Source: Megaustenia siamemsis
Taxonomy: Eukaryota > Mollusca > Gastropoda > Stylommatophora > Ariophantidae
Length of the DNA stretch: 64,000 nucleotides
Reading direction: 5' to 3'
Assembly: GCA_032433765.1 (NCBI GenBank)
Contig: JAVIAB010000124.1
Coordinates: 90,747,911 to 90,811,910, forward strand
Shown here piece after piece: positions 47,801 through 59,650 of the stretch. Positions within the stretch are counted from its first letter, which is position 1. Each line of letters begins with the position of its first letter. The notes under the pieces are model-generated. The model searched no databases. It was not told the origin of the DNA and worked only from the letters and a program-made list of their open reading frames with translations. Made by a program: the position numbers and the translations under genes.

Positions 47801-49570
47801 AACATGATATCTTCAGTCGTACTGTTTCCTACCTACTGGGCTCTCACGACTCCACATAGTATTACAGATCAAGTCCTAACAACCCCATGACACGTACCCT
47901 TGTTTGGTTTTATAATCATCATCATTGTGTTGAATATCCTTTGAAGAAAGTTGGACTCAACACAGCAAGTCTGAAAGAAAATCTGCCCCTAGACAGATCC
48001 TCCAGCCCTTCAGATCTCATTTTGAATGTTTCATTTATATCTCGAAAACAAAACTTCTTGTTGTTCTGCCCATGTCTTGACTTCCGGAAACAACGCCTTC
48101 GAAGAATGTTGCTTCCAGCCCCCTTGTGTCCATTAACGTGATTGTTGTATTTTAATTTCCTTGGTCAAATGCAATTGATAATTCAGTTTTCTTCAATGTA
48201 TAGATTGTTTTATAATAGAAAAGGGGCCGACATAGCTCAGTGGCTAATGAACTGGACTACAAAGGACAAGAGGTAGGGTTCGATCCAAATCGACGGCATC
48301 GGTTCACCCAGACTTTAAGGGTGCCGAATTTTTTTCTGGGAAAGTAAAGCGGCATTGGCGTAATACCGACCAGATTACCCCAAAAAGCATGTACCGAAGG
48401 TCTGTAAAATGTATGGTCACTAACACCACATTTCCTGTACGCGACTTGGCGTGACGGGTGTACTTTACTAATTTTTTTGTAATAGAAAAGGACAATAACA
48501 GTGCCGTAAGATACAACTACTGCATGTCGATTGAGATAACAGAGAAAACAAAATAGAAAATAATTAAATGTAAAGCATAGACATAGACCACATTACCCCA
48601 AAAATCTTGTGCCGAAGGTGTGTAAAAATTATGGTCACTATCACTATATTCCCTATACACCACTCGGCGTGATGGGGCTCTTTACTTACCTACTTCATAT
48701 AAAAATAGAGTGCATCATAGAACATACCATTAGCGGAGCGGTTATGCACAAACATCTCTCCACTGTAATCATGGCCGTGATACAACTGCTGACTCGGGTA
48801 AATGACATATGTGTCATTCCTGATGTCATGTACCCAACATCAATGACGTCGAAAGGTAGATCAGCTGTTCGGACTTCAGGAGTTAGACACAGACAGGTCA
48901 AAGTCATCGTGATCAGACTGCCGAGATCAGACAAGGTTAGACCTGCAAAGGAAGGTTTTATTTCTTTTCTTTTGTAGCAACATTAGAAAACCCGGTTACT
49001 ATGACTATTACGTTAATCGCACTAGCAACGTGACTTACTATAAGTAAAGAGACCCATCACGCCAAGTGGCGTATAGGGAGAATGGTGTTAGTAGCCATAA
49101 TTTTTACAGACCTTCGGCACATTATTTTTGGGGTAATGTGGCCAGTATTACGCCCGTGCCGCTTTACTTTCCCAGAAAAAAATCCAGTACCCATTTAAGG
49201 CTGGGTGGATCGAACCCAACCTCTTGTCCTTTGTAGTCCAGTTCACTAACCACTGAGCTATCGCTGCTTGACTTACGGTACCTACTCATAAACATCTACT
49301 GAAACCGTGTCTTTTTAATTACACCCATTAGCTCATGAAGTAAATTCTAAGCTGCACAACTAAACACGTATAATCAACTTCCGGCTAATTGTTTATTTTT
49401 TAAACATTTACCAATTCTTGAATTCAGAGACGTCCTTCTCCAATAAGAACAAATTTTTTCTGAGCGATTAGTGTGATCTCTTCCTGATTAGCAGTTATAG
49501 TGTTCAATTTTGGAAGTAACATATTTCTTTTCAGATCGTCAACACTTTTATTTTAAAAAAGGCGACTGGA

Positions 49571-49610
<40 letters not shown>

Positions 49611-51110
49611 GATCAGGACTCAATCAGAGTAGGACTCCAGACTCTCATACGAAGACAGCTGTCTGTTTAAGCCTGTTAGATCCACACCGATTGAGTACCC
49701 GTTAAAACGTTGCACTGTGTTCTGCGCCAGTGGTCCAGTGCATCCGATTTTAGCCAGCATTTTTTCAGGTTTGCTTTCCTTAGCCTTTGATTGTCCCCAA
49801 TCTTTCTGCAAGGCAGCAGTTGATCTTTTCTGTCGGGGGATTCTGCCCTTAGATGGTCGGCCTTCCCAGGTTTACGAGCACCATCTGCCCGAGTCACTAG
49901 AAGTGACTAACACAGACATGCGACTTGTAATATGAGGAAACTTCAACAAGGAACACTTTTCATGCATAGCCTTCATTTGCTCCCGCCGCCTATCCCCATA
50001 TACCGGTAAGTAACGTCCTCTTGAAAATGATGATCATCGTAGCACTTGATGATGTTAGGCCATCGTTGATGACTCCAATTCCGAACATATAGACACACAG
50101 TCGTCAAATGATCCTCGTCGCACATCAAACAGCAGACCGTAAGATTTGCGCACGGCCGGTTTAGGGAACCAATACGATGACGTAGCACACAATGTCGCCA
50201 AACTCATAATCTCGATACCTTTAGACTTATGTTTGATTACTTAAGTGTAAGCAGCCTACGACGAACAAAACACGAAGCAACTTCTCCAAAGAGACAAAAA
50301 CTGTAGCTGACGAAGTAGTTTACATTAATGTGTAACGTGGAAATAACTTGCGTCAAAGAATCCCAATAACGGTCTTGAACAGCACTAATGTGACGTAAAG
50401 CGCAGATCTAGTCTAGACGGTGGAAGGTCTCACTTACAACACTTGATTCGTCAAAAACGGACTGTTGTCGGCCTACGACCTCGCTTTAGCGACACAGATG
50501 TATCAAGCATATCATCATTTTGACTTTTACGCAGAAAAGTGCAAAGAAGATCTGAAATTAATCAGACCTTGGGTGCATTTTCTGCAGCGATCGAGAGGAC
50601 GTGGACTAAATCCGCCATCTTGGAAACGGAAGTCCCAACTGGAATTTGTTGGACTAATAAGGAGACATCATACTTTTCTAAAAGTCATCGTGGTAGGTAC
50701 GGTGCAAAGTAGTGTTGCAACATTTCGCAGATTATTATAACAAAATGCCACACAAAATATATATAAATAAACATTGTTGGGTGTAGATATCCGGAGTCTG
50801 GTAAATTCAACTACTTGAAAATTGAGAATTTATATAAGTGATTTCAATTTATGATGACATACATATATAAATGTCACAATTTAGCGTACGTAAATGCATA
50901 TAACCTCTCGAGTATTTTGGACATTTTAGTACACTAATGATCGTGATAATAGCGATCAAAATTTTGTAAATTTGAGAGTTTCGCGATATGCAATTTTCAA
51001 TTATTAACCACAACACATTAAATGTTAAGATATAAATTCTTCTAATCACTTTTATTGTAATATAGAAGAAGACTATTGTGTCTTCCTGAAAAGATAAATC
51101 AATTTCCTTC

Positions 51111-51173
<63 letters not shown>

Positions 51174-54100
51174 CATACGCTAAAATCAACACGGAGGGAA
51201 GACTGTAAAAGCTACTATTACAATACAGGGATTAGTATTCACATAACTAGCACATTGTAGCATCTGTAATATATTTTAATACTCATCATCATCATCATCA
51301 TCATCATTGAGTACCATCACCGCATCGAAAATTGCTTACCATGTAACATCAATCCGCTATGCTTCTTGCTTTGATGGTGCAGGTTATCATAGGCTGACTT
51401 GTGCATCTTTTGATGTTACTGGTCCATGTCAATCTTGTTCTGCCTCTGCTTCTTTTATCTTGTACTTCCACTTCCAAGATTACTTTTAGTAGGCTGATGT
51501 GTCTATTAACATGGTCCAAAAATATAAATTGTCTTGTTTGATTTGTCTTTAGTAGTTCTCCTTTCATTTTTAGTCGTTTTCAGACTTCATCGTTAGTTTT
51601 CTTTTCTTTCTATCCAATATTCCTATTCTTCTATATATCCACATTTCAAAGGATTCATTTTTTTGTTCTGTTTTCTTGACTAATGACCATGTTTCTCTTC
51701 CTTACAGAAATGTTGAGAAGATGTATCATTTTGCTATTCTTAGTTTTAACCCTGGTGTTATTTCTTTTGATGTTAGTATATATTTCATGGTATAATACTA
51801 ATTAATAACTAATTACTTTATTTAACACAAGTTCTATAAATTGCAACCATTATCACAGATTGGGAGCCGCGATAGCTCAGTGGTTAGTGAACTGGACTAC
51901 AAAGAGCAAGAGGTAGGGTTCGATCCCAACCGACGGCTACCGGGTTCACCCAGCCTTTATGGTTACCGGATTATTTCTGGGAAAATAAAGCGGCACGGGC
52001 GTAATACCGACCACATTACCCCAAAAATCATGTACCAAAGGTCTGTAAAATTTATGGTCACTAACACCATATTACCTATACGCCGCTTGGCGTGACGGGG
52101 GTACTTTACCTTTTTTTATTATTATTATCACAAATTCTTATCATTGATATATTTGTATAATAAATTGTGTTCACTTTTATATAACAAAAAGTTTTTCAAT
52201 TTTCTAATATCTTTCAAGAGATTACGACAACCTTAGTGGAAGCAGTTCGACAAGATAGTTTGCCTCGAGCACTCTTATTTACTCTCATCAGTGTAAACCT
52301 CTGTGAAATCAAGATGCATAAAAGCTTGTGAAATATTGGGACAGTTAACACCACTATTGTTCAACAAGGAAATAACTCTAGAGGCAAAACGAGCACAATA
52401 TAATACATCCTTGTGTTGTGTTACCAATGCCAGACCTGGTCCCTAGATGCAAGAACAACAAGTAAAATAACCTCTACTGAGATGAAATGTGTTAGACGAA
52501 TGACATGAAACAGTCTGAGAGATAAGATCAGAAATGAAGAATTGAGAAAAAAAATTAGGAATAGCCCTCGCCATAGAATATATAAGGAAACAGCAGATAA
52601 ACTATTTGGCAACGTGACAAGGCGGAAAGATCAAAACACAACCCAATAAGCCTTCAGCAAACGTTCTGATTTCACCAGACCCAAGGGTCGACCATGAAAA
52701 AGATGGATCGATGGAATATTAGAAGCACTAGGAAACATAACAGCAGCAGAGGCGAACAGAGGAGCAAAGGACCGCAAATTATATCTCCCCTCAACGTTGA
52801 AAGACAAATGAGGAAGGAAATAATAAGCAGAAGAAGTGAAAACCTTTCTTTACTCTGCTTATAAAAATGTCTCAAAATTAACTTCTTTTCACTTACCCTA
52901 CTCGCTAAGAGTGCAACTCAGCCTAAACAGCAAAAAAACAGGAGTAATGATAGGAACAAACTAAAAGGTATCACCGCAATGCACAATAAAATAAAGTGTA
53001 CATATTAAAACACGTAAATGAATTTATATGTCTGGGAACAAGGTTAACCTCAGATGGTAGATGTACAACAATGGTAAAACGCAGAATATCTCAGACAAAA
53101 GCAGCTTTCTAAAAAATGAGGAGGATACAGTACAATCCATTTTTGACAATAGAAACAAGAAAACAAGTTCTTAATTATCACGTAGAGCCAGTCTTAACAT
53201 TTGGATGTGAATCATGGAGAATAGGACAACAGACAAGAAAATCACTGGAGGCTGTAGAAATGTGGTTTTACTGAACAATGTTGAGAATATCATGGACAAC
53301 TAAGAAGTGTAATGAAAAAGTTCTGAAAGAGGCCAAAGCAAAAAGAGCGCTAATTTCCAATATTAAGAATAAAAAAATCAATAATTTTTGGCCATCTAAC
53401 GAAGATGGAATAGTTGGGACATATAGTGACAACTAGGAAAATTGGGGGGTGAAGATAATCAGGAAAACAAAGAGAGAAAAAAAAACCAGACAGCGCAATT
53501 GAGTGGTTTGGTAGGTCAACAACAAAAATAATAAATAACTTTTGAAAATCAAATTTGTGGCGAGACACCATCACCTACGCCAGCAGGCAAGGTACTTGAT
53601 GATGCTGTCCCTCCTTGTAAATATGTCTCAAAATTATTTTCTTTATCATGCCTGTAAACACTCCTTTCTTTACCCTGATTGTGAAAATGCCTTCCTTTAC
53701 CTTCATTGTAAATATGTCTCAAAATTCCCATCTTACACTGCTTGTGAAAATGCCTTCCTTAAACTTGATTGTAAATGTCTCAAAATGCCTTCCTTAAACT
53801 TGATTGTAAATGTCTCAAAATGCCTTCCTTTACCTTGATTGTAAATATGTCTCAAAATTCCTTTCTTTGCCCTGCTTGTAAACATTCCTTTCTTTACCCT
53901 GCTCATAAAAAACGCCTCAAGTTAACACCGAAAATGTGATAGGAGATTACAGTATTACATTTCATCACATTGAATCGCATCATTTGAAAATGACGAAAAT
54001 CAGCTTATCATCTCTTTAAAAAAAAAAAAATCTCTTATTTGATGTTCTCCCTCCAACACAGCCTATCACAGTTGTAGAGGGGTACTTTTTAATTAATGCC

Positions 54101-54672
54101 TCTTTCTACATTTTCAGTGGAGCTCAAGTTAATTGTCTTTTTTTCTACTGTATTCTGTTCATCTCGTCTCCACATACATTTTTAACCTTTTATCGGAGCT
54201 ACAAAGGATTCTACATGACCTTTCATGGTTATATGTTCCTTTATGTAGCTAGTCTTTCGCCTAATTATTTTTATTGCTTGACTTTAAGTGGAATCTATAT
54301 ATTTTCTGACTTCATTTAGTTTGTGTTTGATGAACACTTTTTTCAGTGCAAACACCCGCCTGTTCATTCATGTCTCACCCACAAAGGATGTAATTACCAA
54401 TTGTTTTTGTATTGTAAATTACACATATTTTAAACAGCATTTTATAGTCAATTTCATATTAACAAACAGTTATTCTATTCTCATAACTATTTACCTGTCA
54501 AGCTAATATTCACAGAATCGTGAAAACCTTGCTTCACAAAGCAGATGATGTTGATAATGTTTGTGACAATACCGAAAATGTTGAGCATTTGACATATAAT
54601 CCCGTAGACAACCCACATATAAATGTGCACTGCTTGTTGACTTATAATAAATTCATATTCGCTTAGATTCAT
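44248..54672 (-). CDS. receptor gene C: three-exon class A 7TM receptor, candidate chemosensory
   Basis: Join of 54672-54495, 48942-48728 and 44850-44248, giving 331 residues and no stop. Same architecture, length and splice phases (1, then 0) as gene A. An NLS glycosylation sequon is at residue 2. TM1 contains MLNIFGIVTNIINIICF. TM2 begins LTLSDLGSL (Asp65). TM3 ends ITVERCLC (ERC at 121-123). An NKT sequon is at 174 in the second extracellular loop. TM6 contains KVSKMVVLISTLFIACFIPV, and TM7 ESVNSSMNIFIYYYMSGKYR. The Cys usually at the top of TM3 is Gly here (DVGYM). Expected at the plasma membrane with G-protein coupling; ligand unknown. Introns of 5.6 and 3.9 kb carry SINEs, an R4 composite and LINE debris. 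Family assignment is strong; the chemosensory role is inferred from gastropod homologues. Confidence 0.87.
45130..46033. repeat. duplicated intron segment (blocks A and B)
   Basis: Block A (45130-45330) is related to 39120-39480, and block B (45340-46033) to 37270-38265. Here the order is A then B on the plus strand, there B then A. It lies in gene C intron 2, between exon 3 and R4 copy 2. Confidence 0.55.
46034..46935 (-). repeat. composite repeat R4, copy 2, with CT run and minisatellite
   Basis: (CT)n at 46034-46059, the R4 unit at 46060-46395 (GCGATCAAGACTCAATCAGA to GACCATCTGCCCGAGTCA), then about 14 units of a 38-bp minisatellite (GACTAACATAGACATGCACA, CACAAAGATATGAGATAT) to 46935. It is the same order as 13605-14476, inverted. 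Confidence 0.85.
46940..48210. other. intron 2 of gene C, no recognisable feature
   Basis: No repeat partner or domain seen. The 84-codon frame at 47887-48141 lacks any recognisable motif. Confidence 0.4.
48225..48479 (+). mobile_element. SINE S1 with target-site duplication
   Basis: Full-length copy flanked by TAATAGAAAAGG at 48213-48224 and 48480-48491. In gene C intron 2, opposite to the gene. Confidence 0.95.
48586..48689 (+). mobile_element. SINE S1, tail fragment
   Basis: Only the last 100 bp (GACCACATTACCCCAAAAAT to the GGGGCTCTTTACTT end). It ends about 37 bp from the exon 2 donor of gene C. Confidence 0.85.
48728..48942 (-). CDS. gene C exon 2 (TM2-TM3)
   Basis: 215 bp between the acceptor CTTTGCAG (ending 48943) and the donor GTATGTTC (starting 48727). 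It encodes LTLSDLGSLITM, TADLPFDVIDVGYM, FTRVSSCITAMITVERCLC and ITAPLM. It is one codon longer than the gene A exon, with identical phases. Confidence 0.92.
49039..49268 (-). mobile_element. SINE S1 with target-site duplication
   Basis: Nearly full length and slightly shortened in the body. Flanked by TGACTTAC at 49031-49038 and 49269-49276. In gene C intron 1. Confidence 0.92.
49573..49920 (-). repeat. composite repeat R4, copy 3, with CT run
   Basis: (CT)n at 49573-49608, then the R4 unit, ending with a single minisatellite start (GTGACTAACACAGACATGC). The minisatellite has collapsed, and R5 follows about 10 bp later. Confidence 0.85.
49930..50440. repeat. dispersed repeat R5, copy 2
   Basis: Matches 2165-2700 from ATATGAGGAAACTTCAACAA through GCACATCAAACAGCAGACCG to the region around 50430. 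In gene C intron 1. Confidence 0.7.
50510..50740 (+). pseudogene. possible LINE C-terminal remnant
   Basis: The 91-codon frame contains CKEDLKLIRPWVHFLQ, then KRKSQLEFVGLIRRHHTFLK and VIVVGTVQ. The second part resembles the LEFxGHxxRHNTLLK motif of LINE tails. Too short to place. Confidence 0.4.
51113..51171. repeat. (AT)n microsatellite
   Basis: About 28 TA units in gene C intron 1. Confidence 0.95.
51280..51800 (-). pseudogene. RTE-like LINE 3' fragment (family 2)
   Basis: Starts (plus-strand view) with eight or nine CAT units at 51283-51308, then matches the C-terminal part of family 2. The minus frame 51567-51349 includes MKGELLKTNQTRQFIFLDHV and RGRTRLTWTSNIKRC. It is degraded. Confidence 0.85.
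51862..52123 (+). mobile_element. SINE S1 with imperfect target-site duplication
   Basis: Full length, with an AT-rich ATTATT tail. Flanks are ATTATCACAGATT (51849-51861) and ATTATCACAAATT (52124-52136). The short frame across it starts in the SINE and is not a gene. Confidence 0.92.
52385..52810 (+). pseudogene. LINE 3' fragment (family C)
   Basis: Inverted relative of 10225-10690. Relic motifs resemble KLFGNVTRRKDQN, then DPRVDHEKDGSMEY, then AAAEANRGAKDRKL in mixed frames, as in LINE C-termini (DGI...AAA.DR). No tail is seen. Confidence 0.6.
52835..53925. repeat. minisatellite, about 36-38 bp, split by an RTE-like LINE
   Basis: Units of AAATGTCTCAAAATGCCTTC and CTTTACCCTGATTGT occur at 52840-52900 and 53612-53925. 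The LINE at 52985-53605 lies between them, which suggests insertion into an existing array. Confidence 0.75.
52985..53605 (+). pseudogene. RTE-like LINE 3' fragment (family 1)
   Basis: Relics of VNEFICLGTRLTSDGRCTT, KAAF, then CESWRIGQQTRKSLEAVEMW and YASRQGT, ending AGGCAAGGTACTTGATGATG. Many stops; more diverged than 20472-22577. Confidence 0.85.
54495..54672 (-). CDS. gene C exon 1 (N-terminus and TM1)
   Basis: 178 bp from ATG at 54672 to donor G|GTAAATAG at 54495/54494. It encodes MNLSEYEFIISQQAVHIYMW, then VVYGIICQMLNIFGIVTNII and FVKQGFHDSVNISLT plus one base. Same size and phase as gene A exon 1. Confidence 0.92.
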
Positions 54673-54854
54673 GGCTTAACTAACAGATTTGTTATTTCGA
54701 AAGCTGTTATAAAAGTATCAATAATAATGGAGATAGACCAGCCAGGAATTTAAGACATGTCTTATGGCTTTAACTGTAAATGTTATTCCTTTGTTGACAA
54801 ATAAAAAAAAGGTACTATAATGGATATGTAGCTGCTATACACTATGTACATTAT

Positions 54855-54980
54855 GTAGCTTGGTGTCATGGCATGGAAAACAGTCAACAACAGAACTGAT
54901 ACGATGCACTGTAAATAGAAGATTGTGGAGGGACATGATCGCCTACGCCAACCGGCAGGGTACATGATGATGATGATACA
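54855..54980 (+). pseudogene. RTE-like LINE 3' end (family 1b)
   Basis: Short 3' end (CATGGCATGGAAAACAGTCA to TACATGATGATGATGATAC), close to 37860-37972. About 180 bp upstream of gene C's ATG. Confidence 0.85.
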
Positions 54981-54984
54981 CTAC

Positions 54985-56075
54985 ATTTTCCAATTATAAT
55001 GTATGTCGAAACGCTTAAAATAATAGCAGAAGGAAGCTAGTTTTCCTACAAAAATAATCCTTTATCAACGCTATAATTTGTAACCTATTAATTAACGAAT
55101 GTACATGTATGCAGTGCAATTGTTATTCATATGTTTCAACAATACACGCACGCCCATGTATCCAATTATAAGGGTTTGTCTTTATCATAACCATAGAAGC
55201 TTTAGTTAGACAAGAGAAATAACTTTAATTGCTCTTAATTAAACATTTGGAATCTAAAATTGTGGGCTTATGTCAGATTTTAATTTTGATGAATACCCGT
55301 TATTATAAAAAAACTAATTAATTCTATAACAAAGTGATTTTTTCTAGAATACTGAAATTCCATTACAACAAAGTGACTTATATTATGCTGCTTGTTGTTG
55401 TAAAACTGTGTTTATAAACAATTATGATGGGACTGCAAAGAAAAGGTATACAAATTACTTAACATTAAAAGGTAATATCAGGTAATTAATGTCAATGGAA
55501 AAATACTAGTTTCCTTAAGTATAAAAGCATGCATTCATTTATGGTATTTTGAAATAATGCAAGATTCATGATAATTAATTTCAGAAGAGAAAATGTGCAG
55601 TCTTTAGGCAATCATTAATCGTTTACTGACATGCTGAAATTACGTGAAGGGGAAGAAATGGTGAAACTGCTGAAACTTTGGAGTTAAATGTATGTTGTCA
55701 CTAAATTGACAAATACATTATATCGACTGACTCTTACAAACGTGCACAGAAACAACTGCATATACTTTATCGGTGTACAATAGCATGATAAATAGTAACG
55801 ATGACTCGCCGATCTATCTATTCCTGACTCTCACACGCTGTACCCTTAGTTAACCCGGAAGAAGAATAAACAGCGCGTATCTGGATATCTACATTTGGTT
55901 AAAATAATAACATTGAATATGAGTTCTAGTTTTACAGACCGCTTGATGTGCATTAATAAAATTATACATCTGATATCACGGTTCTTATTCGTACTAACTA
56001 AACTATAAGAATAGATCACACACACAAAAATCCATTTGAAATAGCAACAAGAACGCTTGGATTTCTTTTTCTACG
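54985..56075. other. AT-rich spacer, no recognisable feature
   Basis: Upstream of gene C. No repeat partner or domain found; it may hold promoter elements that I cannot identify. Confidence 0.4.
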
Positions 56076-56149
56076 GGCATTGAAATTCACTTATAACTTA
56101 AATTTGACTCCCATCGAAAATTGTATCGTGTTGCCAGCACAGTCACACA

Positions 56150-57110
56150 CCGGAAGTAACAGTCAAAGTGCCGTCAGAACATCGGAAGGGTCTGTCAGAA
56201 TGGTTTCAGGTTACAACAGGAGTAAGACAAGGATGTGTCCTCTCACCACTCCTCTTCATCATATATATGGACAAAATAAATCAGGAAACAACCAACAATA
56301 AGGACAAATCAAATAATAACATAGAGGTAGAAAATTCCAACATCAATGAGCTACTCTTCGCAGATGACCAATGCCTAATATATGAGGATGAAAACCTGCT
56401 ACAACAGCATTTAACATCTCTAGATAAAAGCTGCACAAACTACAGTATGAAAATTAACACAGCAAAAACAGAGGTTATAAGAATAAGCAAATTAAGACAC
56501 CCATTAAACATCAAGATCAAAGATACAGAAATAAAACAAGTAGAGGAATGCAAGTATTTAGGCATAATGTTCACAGAAGATGGAAAACTAGACAGAGAAA
56601 TTGACATGAGAATACAAAAAGCAAATGCTGTCACGTACCAGCTTTCACCATTGCTAAGACATCCAAACATTTCTATGCCAGTTAAACAACAAATGATAAA
56701 TAGCGTCTTCATACCAACTTTATACTATGAAAGTCAAACATGGACCCTTTCTAAATCACATTTAAGAAAGATCAATACATGTGAGATGCGATGCTTGAGA
56801 AAAGTAACAAACAACACAAGAAGAGATAGAATACCAAATGAAACCATAAGAAAAATAGTAGGAAAAAACCCTGCCAAGAATATATAGAACAACAACAACT
56901 TAAATGGCTTGGTCACCTGGTCAGAATGAATCCTCACCAATCACCATCAAGGGCGTTCTTCTCGAGAATGCATGGGAAAAGACCAAGAGGAAGACCCAGA
57001 AGAAGATGGATAGATGCAGTGACAGAGACATGTAACAACAAAGGGAAATCACTGATTCAGTCAATTCGAGCAGCACAAGAACGACAAATGATATAAACCA
57101 CAGCACCTTT
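56150..57110 (+). pseudogene. LINE RT C-terminal half (family G)
   Basis: Frame 56168-56887 (239 codons) is open: [20 protein letters not shown] (RT motif B), INELLFADDQCLIYEDENLL (catalytic FADD), KTEVIRISKLRH, EECKYLGIMFTEDGKLDREI, then TLYYESQTWTLSKSHLRKIN and RCLRKVTNNTRRDRIPNETI. After a TAG at 56885 it continues in frame EQQQLKWLGHLVRMN, GKRPRGRPRRRWIDAV, and ends AQERQMI. 5'-truncated before the RT fingers. Among the least damaged LINEs here. Clade not assigned; RTE-like tail. Confidence 0.88.
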
Positions 57111-57489
57111 TAGGGATCAATGAGAAGAGAAAAGAGGAAGAAGATCAGGGTTACTTTTTTTGCTGCCACACTACTGTACATCACTACCTTAAGCTTATTG
57201 GTTTAAGAATGAGCGTTCCACACTATGAAAGTAAACCGAAATGAATCAAATCAATTCTCGAAAGAAGAAACGAACTGTAATGTAGTCACTGGCGATTCTT
57301 GACATACCAATATTCTAACATTCACTGAAATCAGTTTCCTCTTTGAATTTATGCATTTTACCGTTTCTGTGGTCCTTTCTTTTCGTGGAAGAGCTACGCA
57401 TAGCAGGTATTGAGCAATGTACTAACTCACTGAAATGCCCGAAATAAATGCAGACATTCACTAGCAAAAATATAAAGCAGTTCGAATTC

Positions 57490-57800
57490 ATTGTCGTGCT
57501 TGAGCAAGAATCTGTTTTAAAATGTCTGTCGTCATCAGGTCACATGTCTTTTGCAGTACTTTGCGTTTACCACAAAGAGTATGAACAAATCTCTGTCTCT
57601 AGCCAGATCTCCCAATTCTTCTGTTGTTACGTTCAAGATCTCGTTCATGTCTTGAAACTAGCTTTTCTTGGTCTGTCCCTGATGCGTCCAAATGGATCCA
57701 TATTTTCCGTTATTGTTCTTCTCAGCTTTCTATGCCATTTGACTTCGCCATATTATTTCAGTTGTCTCTGTATAGTGGTGTTTATAAGCCAGTTCAATGT
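57490..57800 (-). pseudogene. LINE C-terminal remnant
   Basis: The minus strand reads NVTTEELGDLARDRDLF, preceded in other frames by a GRIRDRPRKASFKT-like stretch. This is the usual LINE ending (LARDRDxWRxLV). The plus-strand frame 57448-57807 is its shadow. Confidence 0.6.
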
Positions 57801-57834
57801 TTTTTAATGTTTAAGTTTATAGTTTTATTATAGT

Positions 57835-57950
57835 TTTCCTGTTAAATGATAGGAATAGTTTTCCTATTAAATAATATGAATACTTTTCCGATTACATGAT
57901 AGAAATAGTTTTCCTGTTAACAGATATGAATAGTTTTCAGCATAGGTTGA
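57835..57950. repeat. 31-bp tandem repeat
   Basis: About 3.5 units of ATAGTTTTCCTGTTAAATGA then TAGGA, diverged. Confidence 0.85.
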
Positions 57951-58559
57951 AGTATTCTGTACCATTAGAACTGGACCCCGTCCAAGTAAATATTCATTAC
58001 TTTAGCTTTGTGACATGTCCTGACTGTATATGATGTCAGCCTAGACTATCAGCACATAATGGCTTAACACTACAGCATACGAGAACCGGTCTACGTGTTC
58101 CTGTCAATATCTATCACACACAACCACCATAGTCCTACTCTATATGCAAGTACTTGCTGATTTCGTTGTGATATTTGAAACACTAAATGCCTTTGTATAA
58201 TCAATTTGCAAATAAATGTCTTGGTCGCAATGTGTCCTAGGTGGAGTAATTTTCTCACGAACATTGTTCAGATTACCCTGTCTAGACCTGCACACGTTCT
58301 TCAAGTGTGGTTTAAAATGGAAATCATTGTTTCATTCTTCGATTTGTCAATATTTCTGGTCAAAAAGGCCTACTGATATAGACGACCAAACGAAAGCCCT
58401 GGACATTACCAAAACAGCATCTGGTATAACATTTAACAATGGCATTAACAATGAAGTATCCCACTAGCATCAAATGATTTCAACAAAATGACGAACATCT
58501 GGAGATCAAAATTTATTCAGTAAACAAAGAAAACTAGGACTGTTCAACTCATGTTTTAC

Positions 58560-58920
58560 CAGTGCTAACAGAGAGATATGAAGTTTTGAAATCTACCAAG
58601 ACTTTAAATATTAAATTAAATACCTTTGAAAACAAATGTCGTCGTAGGATCTCAATTATAAGATGGAAAGAATGCATAACAAATGAACAAATAAGAGACC
58701 AATTTAAACAAGATTACGTATCGAATGTTATAAGAAAGAAGCGTTCGAAATACATCGCTTGTGCCCTGAGAATGAATAAAGAAAAACTTATCTTTTAGGC
58801 ATGCATATGCAATCATCTGGTAAAATAACAGAAACAAGGCAGACCACGGAGAATCGCTATGCAGAGAAATTACCAGGAAAGGATCTACCGTGAAACAAAG
58901 AAACAACCAAGAACTAAAAG
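58560..58920 (+). pseudogene. LINE C-terminal remnant
   Basis: Frame 58562-58798 reads LNIKLNTFENKCRRRISIIR, then WKECITNEQIRDQFKQD and RKKRSKYIACALRM. After a stop, GRPRRIAMQRNYQERIY follows. This matches the FExKCxRRIxxIRWxxxxTNExI signature of LINE tails. Confidence 0.75.
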
Positions 58921-59049
58921 AATTGGTAGCAAATTCTCAAACGTCATCGTAAACAAGCGGGATATCGAAGCAGGATCAAAACGGATGAGACACACAGCTC
59001 ACGGAGTGCACAGAGCACTTAACTCAGTAGCTCCTGCAACAAGCCGGAC

Positions 59050-59230
59050 TTGGAATATGAGGAAACTGCAAGAAGGAACACTTTTCAGACATAGCCAATG
59101 TTCCTGCCGCCTATCCACCATATACCATGGGAGTTCACGTCCTCCCAAAAATGATGATCGTCATAGCACTTGATGATGTTAGGCCATCATTGATGACTCC
59201 AAATCCAAACATATAGACACACAGTAGTGG
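59050..59230. repeat. dispersed repeat R5, copy 3 (partial)
   Basis: GGACTTGGAATATGAGGAAA through TTAGGCCATCATTGATGACT, ending near 59230 against the Cys-rich frame. Confidence 0.75.
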
Positions 59231-59234
59231 TAAG

Positions 59235-59650
59235 TTATCATTTCCAATCCAACAGAAGCCACATGACCTGTAGTTAGTAAAACCACAGAGAGAATATGAT
59301 TTTGTGACCTTCACTGATTCACTCTTAGATGTGAATGTGTATTTTACACAAGAGGAGAAGTTTTCAACTACAGTGATCCCATTTAAGGCAATTCTGGGAT
59401 AGCAAGGCAAGTCTCCTTTATAGCAGCAGAACTTGATGTTCTCCGCTCTCTTCTTGTAGCTGCCGCCACACGATTCTGATGTCTCATTAACTTGGACATC
59501 ATTCAAGAACAATGCCAGATTAACATTCCATAGATATGGCTCTGCCGATGAAATGCTTGGTGCAACAGTTGTATCAATCATGCGGGAGGCTCCTGGCCCA
59601 GTTTTTATGAGAACTAACATAACAAGGTATCCCTCCCCTCTCGTGTACAT
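59235..59650 (-). CDS. possible exon of a cysteine-rich extracellular protein
   Basis: The minus strand is open from 59650 into R5. Its non-repeat part contains PYLWNVNLALFLNDVQVNET, then SESCGGSYKKRAENIKFCCY, DLPCYPRIALNG, ENFSSCVKYTFTS and SYSLCGFTNYRSCGFCWIGN. There are nine to ten cysteines and NET and NFS sequons, suggesting an extracellular domain. There is no start codon context or signal peptide I trust, and no clear donor. The 3' side is cut by R5. The family is not recognised. It could be an isolated exon, an exon relic, or chance. Confidence 0.4.

Noticed and set aside
47887..48141. 84-codon plus-strand frame as a gene
   Set aside because: No domain, no relatives in the window, and it lies in gene C intron 2 on the opposite strand.
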